Assembly: GCA_016702305.1 (NCBI GenBank)
Contig: JADJEH010000002.1
Span: 434,001-498,000, forward strand
Direction: 5' to 3'
DNA length: 64,000 bases
Origin: a bacterium
Lineage (GTDB): Bacteria > Electryoneota > RPQS01
Position numbers and translations under genes: made by a program. Positions 59,719 through 64,000 of this stretch are shown in pieces. Every line of letters starts with the position of its first letter. The first letter of the stretch is position 1. A model generated the notes under the pieces. That model saw only the letters and a list, made by a program, of their open reading frames with translations. It made no database searches and was not told the origin of the DNA.

Positions 59719-61128
59719 ATGCCCGTGTCGAAGGAATTCTCTCTCGACCTCGACAATTACGATCGCTATGGATTTTCCGTACGCGAGGCGAATTTGATCA
59801 AGTTCCCCAAGGGCTTGTCGCGTCAGGTCGTGGATGAAATTTCCGCGCAAAAACAAGAACCTGACTGGATGCGCGATTTGCGCTTGAAGGGTTTCGAGTA
59901 TTTCAATCGCAAGCCGTTGCCGATGTGGGGGCCGGACCTGACCACGATTGATTGGAACGATATCCACTACTATATCAAGCCGACCGACAAAGTCGCGCAT
60001 GATTGGGATGCCGTGCCCGCCGAAATTCGCGAGACCTATGACAAGCTCGGCATCCCCGAAGCGGAAAAGAAGTTCCTCGCGGGCGTCGGCGCGCAATACG
60101 AAAGTGAAGTCGTCTACCACTCCCTGCAAGAGCAGTGGCAGAAACTCGGCGTTGTCTTCCTCGATACTGACTCCGGCCTGCGCGAGTACCCGGATCTGTT
60201 CAAGGAATATTTCGCGCGTTGTATCCCCGCCGGCGACAACAAACTCGCCGCGCTGAATACGGCGGTTTGGTCGGGCGGTAGTTTCATCTATGTGCCCAAG
60301 GGTGTGAAGGTGACGATTCCTCTGCAGGCGTACTTCCGCATCAACGCGCAGAACGCCGGGCAGTTCGAGCGCACGTTGATCATCGCTGACGAAGGTTCGC
60401 AGGTTCACTATGTCGAGGGCTGTACCGCACCGGTTTATTCAAGCGACTCGCTGCATTCGGCGGTCGTGGAAATTTACGTCAAGCCGCACGCCAAAGTGCG
60501 TTACACTACGATTCAGAATTGGTCGAAGAACGTCTATAATCTCGTGACTAAGCGCGCCATCGCCGAAGAAGGCGCGACGATGGAGTGGGTGGACTGCAAC
60601 ATCGGCTCGAAAGTCACGATGAAGTATCCGTCAGTCTATCTGACCGGACGCGGCGCCAAGGCGGACATTTTGTCGGTGGCGTACGCTGGTCAAGGCATGC
60701 ATACCGAAGCTGGCGCCAAGGTCTACCATCAGGCCCCGGACACGACGTCGGTGATCCTGTCGAAGTCCATTTCTCGCGGCGGCGGCCGCACGAGCTATCG
60801 CGGTTTGGTGGATGTCGCCGAAGGCGCGAAGAACAGCAAGAGCAGCGTCAGTTGCGACGCGCTGTTGCTGGATGATCACAGCCGCAGCGACACGTATCCG
60901 TACATGAATATTAAAGAGGACCGCGTGGAACTCGGTCACGAGGCCACCGTGTCGAAAATCGGCGATGAGCAGGTTTTCTATCTCCAAAGCCGCGGCATAT
61001 CCGAGGAAGAAGCCATGACCATGATCGTGCGCGGCTTCATCGAACCCGTAGTCAAGGAGCTGCCGATGGAATACGCGCTCGAAATGAATCGTCTGATCCA
61101 ATTGCAAATGGAGGGTTCCGTTGGCTGA
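59719..61128 (+). CDS. sufB: Fe-S cluster scaffold protein SufB
   Basis: 469 aa, typical for SufB. GGAGATAG upstream of ATG 59719. Landmarks: LDLDNYDRYGF, VFLDTDSGLREYPDLFKEYF, VWSGGSFIYVPKGVKV, GSQVHYVEGCTAP, EWVDCNIGSKVTMKYPSVYL, SRGGGRTSYRGLV, CDALLLDDHSRSDTYPYM. Scaffold on which nascent clusters form in the SufBC2D complex. Its stop overlaps the sufD start. Confidence 0.97.
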   Translation: MPVSKEFSLDLDNYDRYGFSVREANLIKFPKGLSRQVVDEISAQKQEPDWMRDLRLKGFEYFNRKPLPMWGPDLTTIDWNDIHYYIKPTDKVAHDWDAVPAEIRETYDKLGIPEAEKKFLAGVGAQYESEVVYHSLQEQWQKLGVVFLDTDSGLREYPDLFKEYFARCIPAGDNKLAALNTAVWSGGSFIYVPKGVKVTIPLQAYFRINAQNAGQFERTLIIADEGSQVHYVEGCTAPVYSSDSLHSAVVEIYVKPHAKVRYTTIQNWSKNVYNLVTKRAIAEEGATMEWVDCNIGSKVTMKYPSVYLTGRGAKADILSVAYAGQGMHTEAGAKVYHQAPDTTSVILSKSISRGGGRTSYRGLVDVAEGAKNSKSSVSCDALLLDDHSRSDTYPYMNIKEDRVELGHEATVSKIGDEQVFYLQSRGISEEEAMTMIVRGFIEPVVKELPMEYALEMNRLIQLQMEGSVG

Positions 61129-62332
61129 GACCCTCGCGACCAACTTGCCGATGAGCTATTTAGAGAAGATATCGAGTGGTCCGTCGCTCCTGCATTCGGA
61201 CGACCGCGCCTCCGACTTAGGCGTCGCCCGCGCCGCGGCGCTGCCCGCGGCGGATGTGGAAGAGTGGCGTAAGAACAAGGCGTCCGCGTTCCCGTGGTCG
61301 TTGGTGGAATCGGCCGACGAACACACGCGCCTCGATGTTTCGGTTACGGTGCGCAATGGTTTGACTCCTGACGCCTTGACCGCAACGGCGCAGGACCGCG
61401 AGATGTTCGCGCCGCTGCTCGCCATTGAGCCGGACAATTTTGATGGGAAGTTCCTGCACTATCATCGCGCGCTTACGCCGCAGCCCGTTTGCCTGCGCAT
61501 TCCGGCTAAGAGCGAGCGCGTCGTGCTTGATCTGACTCATCGTCATCATGGCCCGGGCCTGGCTGCGCCGACCACTTTGATCATCGTCGAGCGTGGTGCC
61601 GAAGCTGTGGTCTACGACCGTTGGTTTAGCGACCAGGAAACTGCGTGGATTGGCCGGACGGAGATCATTGTCCGTCAAGGCGCGCGCCTGCACTTCGTCC
61701 AGGACGAGAACGTGCCTCGCACAAGTTCCATCTATCGTACGGGCCGGATTACCGTGGAGCGCGACGGCTACGTCAACTGGTGCACCTTTACAACCGGCGC
61801 TGCATGGCATCTGTCAAAACTGCGTTTTGATCTGGTCGGAATCAATACTGAAGCGCATCTGAGCGGCCTGTTTGCGGGCGACGAAACGGAGTTTGCGGAG
61901 CACCGCACGCATCAGCACCACAACACGCCCAACGGCTTCTCGAACCTGTTGTTCAAGACCATGCTCGCCGGGCAGGCGCATTCGATCTATCAGGGGATCA
62001 TCACGGTGCCGCAGCATGCGCAAAAGACGGACGCGTATCAAACCTGCCGCAATCTGATGCTCGATCCGGGTACGCACGCCGACGCAATTCCCAAGCTGGA
62101 GATCATTGCCGACGACGTGAAGTGCTCGCATGGCGCCAGTATCGGCACGCTCAACAAGGATCAGATGTTCTACCTGCAGGCGCGTGGTTTGACGCGGCGT
62201 CAGGCCATGACGGCCGTTGCCATGGGTTTTGCCGAAGAGGTCATTCAGACCGTGCCTGAGGTTTTTGAAGATGTCCGGCAGAGTTGGCGTGAGCGAGTCG
62301 CGCTGGCTGTGGGACGCGCGTCCGGAGAGTAA
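61121..62332 (+). CDS. sufD: Fe-S cluster assembly protein SufD
   Basis: 403 aa, TTG start overlapping sufB by 8 bases. Variable N-terminal helical part (VEEWRKNKASAFPW), then the beta-helix shared with SufB: RLHFVQDENVPRTSSIYRTG, FAEHRTHQHHNTPNGFSNLL, YQGIITVPQHAQKTDAYQTC, KCSHGASIGTLNKDQMFYLQ, RGLTRRQAM. Partner of SufB and SufC. A hairpin at 62344-62371 follows. Confidence 0.96.
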   Translation: MAETLATNLPMSYLEKISSGPSLLHSDDRASDLGVARAAALPAADVEEWRKNKASAFPWSLVESADEHTRLDVSVTVRNGLTPDALTATAQDREMFAPLLAIEPDNFDGKFLHYHRALTPQPVCLRIPAKSERVVLDLTHRHHGPGLAAPTTLIIVERGAEAVVYDRWFSDQETAWIGRTEIIVRQGARLHFVQDENVPRTSSIYRTGRITVERDGYVNWCTFTTGAAWHLSKLRFDLVGINTEAHLSGLFAGDETEFAEHRTHQHHNTPNGFSNLLFKTMLAGQAHSIYQGIITVPQHAQKTDAYQTCRNLMLDPGTHADAIPKLEIIADDVKCSHGASIGTLNKDQMFYLQARGLTRRQAMTAVAMGFAEEVIQTVPEVFEDVRQSWRERVALAVGRASGE

Positions 62333-62343
62333 CGAAGATGACA

Positions 62344-62371
62344 ACGCCCCGCGCAAAACTGCACGGGGCGT
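62344..62371. terminator. Hairpin between convergent genes, possible terminator
   Basis: ACGCCCCG and CGGGGCGT arms (62344-62351 with 62364-62371) enclosing GC-AAAACT-GC after one mismatch. No good T tract on either side, so termination is uncertain. If strong, it would separate sufD from the downstream ferredoxin and sufS. Confidence 0.45.
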
Positions 62372-62412
62372 CGCCATTTGCTGCGGGTTCAATAGTGCCC
62401 GCTAAATATTGT

Positions 62413-62991
62413 TCAGTTGCTGCGGGCCAGTCTGCGCCCGATGATGTAGCGCGAAAAATGCAGCACCTTGCATTCGATCCAGCCGTTGTCAGGATTCACC
62501 CAAGTGTCGAGTTCCTCAAACCCGCCCGTTGCGGGATTGTAGAAATAGTAGGCTGCATCCGCGGCATACGTGTCAGCGGGCCAGTCAATGACGGTTGAAT
62601 CCAACCAGACGCCTACTGAATCCGCAAAGACCATTCCGCTCGGACCGTACTCGAGTTGCGAGTAAGTGGCATCCTTGACAACGATATCACATTCGAGTGC
62701 CGGATGTGAACCCAAGCAGCCGGGATAAACGAACAATCCCACCATATCTTCGATCTCCACGTGTGTGGTGTCCTCGTTCGTAACCCACAGCGCGGCTTGG
62801 AAGTTGGCGGCCGCTGCACGAGCCCGGCCCGAGTCGCTCCACATAAAGAATTCCGATCCACCGCCGGGTCCTGCAGCGAGCATATCAGATGTCGGCTCGG
62901 CTGGAAAGGTCTGCGGATCAGCATCATTCTCGTCACAGCCGTTGGTCCAAATCATGGCCAATAGCCCAACCAATACAATAAGCCGGTTCAT
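62413..62991 (-). CDS. Small lipoprotein of unknown function
   Basis: 192 aa from ATG 62991 (ATG 63000 also possible). Signal MNRLIVLVGLLAMIWTNGC with lipobox Cys19. A beta-rich body with one Cys pair (YPGCLG, LECDIVV) and a C-terminal YYFYNPATGGFEELDTW segment like those in secreted proteins of this lineage, for example the DUF2135-like lipoprotein near 10 kb. It lies on the opposite strand inside the SUF cluster, between sufD and the Rieske ferredoxin gene. No family recognised. Confidence 0.75.
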   Translation of the reverse strand: MNRLIVLVGLLAMIWTNGCDENDADPQTFPAEPTSDMLAAGPGGGSEFFMWSDSGRARAAAANFQAALWVTNEDTTHVEIEDMVGLFVYPGCLGSHPALECDIVVKDATYSQLEYGPSGMVFADSVGVWLDSTVIDWPADTYAADAAYYFYNPATGGFEELDTWVNPDNGWIECKVLHFSRYIIGRRLARSN

Positions 62992-63083
62992 AGGCACCAT
63001 CTTTCTTTGTGATCCTCTACTCGTCACCGAGAATGGCAAACAATGGGCCATAATTAGTCACATCAAGTCGGGTAAGCTAAAGT

Positions 63084-63431
63084 ATGAGTTTGGAAACACA
63101 ACTCGTTAAGATCTGTTCGATATCCGATCTGCCGCGCAATAGCGCCAAAGGTTTTCAAGTGGGTGAACTCGCGCTGGCCTTGTTCAACGTCGATGGTCAC
63201 GTATACGCCACGTCGGATATCTGTTCTCATGAAGACGAATACCTTTCGGACGGCTGGATGGAAGGCGATTGCATCGAGTGTCCGCGCCACGGCGCGCGTT
63301 TCAGTTTGAAAACTGGCGCGGCATTGTCGCTGCCCGCGACCAAGGCGATTGACACGTTTGCCGTCGAACGCAAAGGCGAGGACATCTTCGTCGCGATACC
63401 GTTAAAATTTCTGCAGCAGCAGGGAGCCTGA
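63084..63431 (+). CDS. Rieske-type [2Fe-2S] ferredoxin of the SUF cluster
   Basis: 115 aa. Rieske motif with ligands Cys47, His49 (DICSHEDEYLSDG) and Cys66, His69 (CIECPRHGARF). Resembles the small ferredoxins of ring-hydroxylating dioxygenases. Such genes also occur within suf operons of actinobacteria and others, probably as electron donor or cluster carrier. Its stop is 2 bases before the sufS start, so the two are co-transcribed. Confidence 0.93.
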   Translation: MSLETQLVKICSISDLPRNSAKGFQVGELALALFNVDGHVYATSDICSHEDEYLSDGWMEGDCIECPRHGARFSLKTGAALSLPATKAIDTFAVERKGEDIFVAIPLKFLQQQGA

Positions 63432-63433
63432 GC

Positions 63434-64000
63434 ATGTTGCTCGGTCGTGACGTCCGCAAGGACTTTCCCATTCTGAATATTAAGGTAAACGGCAAACCGC
63501 TGGTCTATCTGGACAGCGCCGCCAGTTCGCAGAAGCCGTTCGCGGTACTCGAATCGTACTGCAAATTCTGCGAGTCGCGCTATGCCAACGTGCATCGCGG
63601 GATTCACACATTGGGTGAAGCCGCTACCGGCGACTATGAAGAGGCGCGCCGCGCCGTCGCCGAGTTTATCAAGGCGCCGGCGCTCGAAGGCGTGATCTTC
63701 ACCCGTGGAACGACCGAGTCCATCAATCTTGTTGCAACTTCGTACGGTAAGAAGTTCATTAAGCACGGTCAGGCGATTGTGCTGACCCCGATGGAGCACC
63801 ACGCGAACCTTGTCCCGTGGCAATTGGCGGCGCATGCCGTCGGCGCGGAACTTCGCTTCATTCCGATCAAGAGTGACGGCACGCTCGACATGATTGAAGC
63901 GCGCAAGTTGATTGACGCGAAGGCCGCCTTGCTCGCTGTAACGCACGTGTCCAATGTCCTTGGCACAATCAATCCCGTCGGTGAATTGGTTGAACTGGCG
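63434..64000 (+). CDS. sufS: Cysteine desulfurase SufS (3' partial)
   Basis: 189 codons from ATG 63434, open to the right window edge. Aminotransferase class V pattern of SufS: RKDFPIL, LVYLDSAASSQKP, NVHRGIHTLGEAAT, VIFTRGTTESINLVA, PMEHHANLVPWQ, VTHVSNVLGTINPV. The PLP-binding Lys and the mobile Cys loop lie beyond the window. Removes sulfur from cysteine for cluster assembly. Only 2 bases from the Rieske gene. Confidence 0.96.
   Translation, partial: MLLGRDVRKDFPILNIKVNGKPLVYLDSAASSQKPFAVLESYCKFCESRYANVHRGIHTLGEAATGDYEEARRAVAEFIKAPALEGVIFTRGTTESINLVATSYGKKFIKHGQAIVLTPMEHHANLVPWQLAAHAVGAELRFIPIKSDGTLDMIEARKLIDAKAALLAVTHVSNVLGTINPVGELVELA

Noticed and set aside
1..64000. CRISPR arrays, insertion sequences, prophage genes, tRNA and rRNA genes
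   Set aside because: I looked for direct repeats with spacers, transposase or integrase motifs and cloverleaf or rRNA sequences in the gaps and saw none.

Overview
This is a 64 kb chromosomal window of roughly 58-60% GC (estimated by eye) from a Gram-negative bacterium. It most likely belongs to an uncultured lineage of the FCB superphylum (Zixibacteria / KSB1 / Calditrichota-like) rather than classical Bacteroidota. Four genes end in Por-secretion (T9SS) type A-like sorting tails, three of them with the NYPNPFNP signature. There are also TonB-dependent receptors with carboxypeptidase-regulatory N-termini, a PorV/PorQ-like outer-membrane protein, an RND-TolC pump, a class II (B12) ribonucleotide reductase, a type III glutamine synthetase and a SUF operon with a Rieske ferredoxin. 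At least eight promoters read as -35/-10 pairs of the E. coli sigma70 type with exactly 17-bp spacers, unlike the -33/-7 promoters of Bacteroidota. I saw no tRNA, rRNA, CRISPR, insertion sequence or prophage.

Layout. 1-11 kb: secreted proteins, namely the tail of a T9SS-sorted protein, a tricorn-like protease, a large Cys-rich repeat protein interrupted by an in-frame TGA, and a DUF2135-like lipoprotein, most followed by clear hairpin terminators. 11-15.4 kb (minus): an NtrC-type two-component pair and an rpsR-rpmB-rpmG ribosomal operon. 15.7-19.5 kb: nrdJ. 19.6-25.9 kb (minus): marR-tolC-mfp-rnd efflux operon with operator-like palindromes. 26.1-32.6 kb: a tightly coupled seven-gene operon (gamma-glutamyltransferase lipoprotein, PgsW-like protein, DctM-type permease, 48-aa membrane microprotein, M14/AspA-type metallohydrolase, DUF6305-like protein, LamG protein). 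32.7-39.7 kb: a T9SS-sorted protein and two divergent matrixin-type metalloproteases. 39.7-42.4 kb: thioesterase and glnN. 42.5-52 kb: a five-gene outer-membrane operon (TonB receptor, Ca-binding T9SS-tailed protein, lipoprotein, PorV-like protein, lipoprotein). 52-56.1 kb (minus): a TPP riboswitch controlling a TonB receptor and a sodium:solute symporter, hence probable thiamine import. 56.2-64 kb: a SUF cluster (Rrf2 regulator, sufC, sufB, sufD, Rieske ferredoxin, sufS cut by the window end) interrupted by three glycosyltransferase-like genes and one opposite-strand lipoprotein gene.

Most unusual points: (1) the in-frame TGA at 6242-6244 falls exactly on a Cys that the three sibling repeats keep, and is followed by a hairpin with the geometry of a bacterial SECIS; (2) the gamma-glutamyl operon looks like a poly-gamma-glutamate system without a visible ligase, built around a lone TRAP-type large permease and a microprotein; (3) the SUF operon carries what looks like a GT9 glycosyltransferase split into two genes in reversed order. 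All assignments come from reading the sequence and recalling family motifs; no searches were run.
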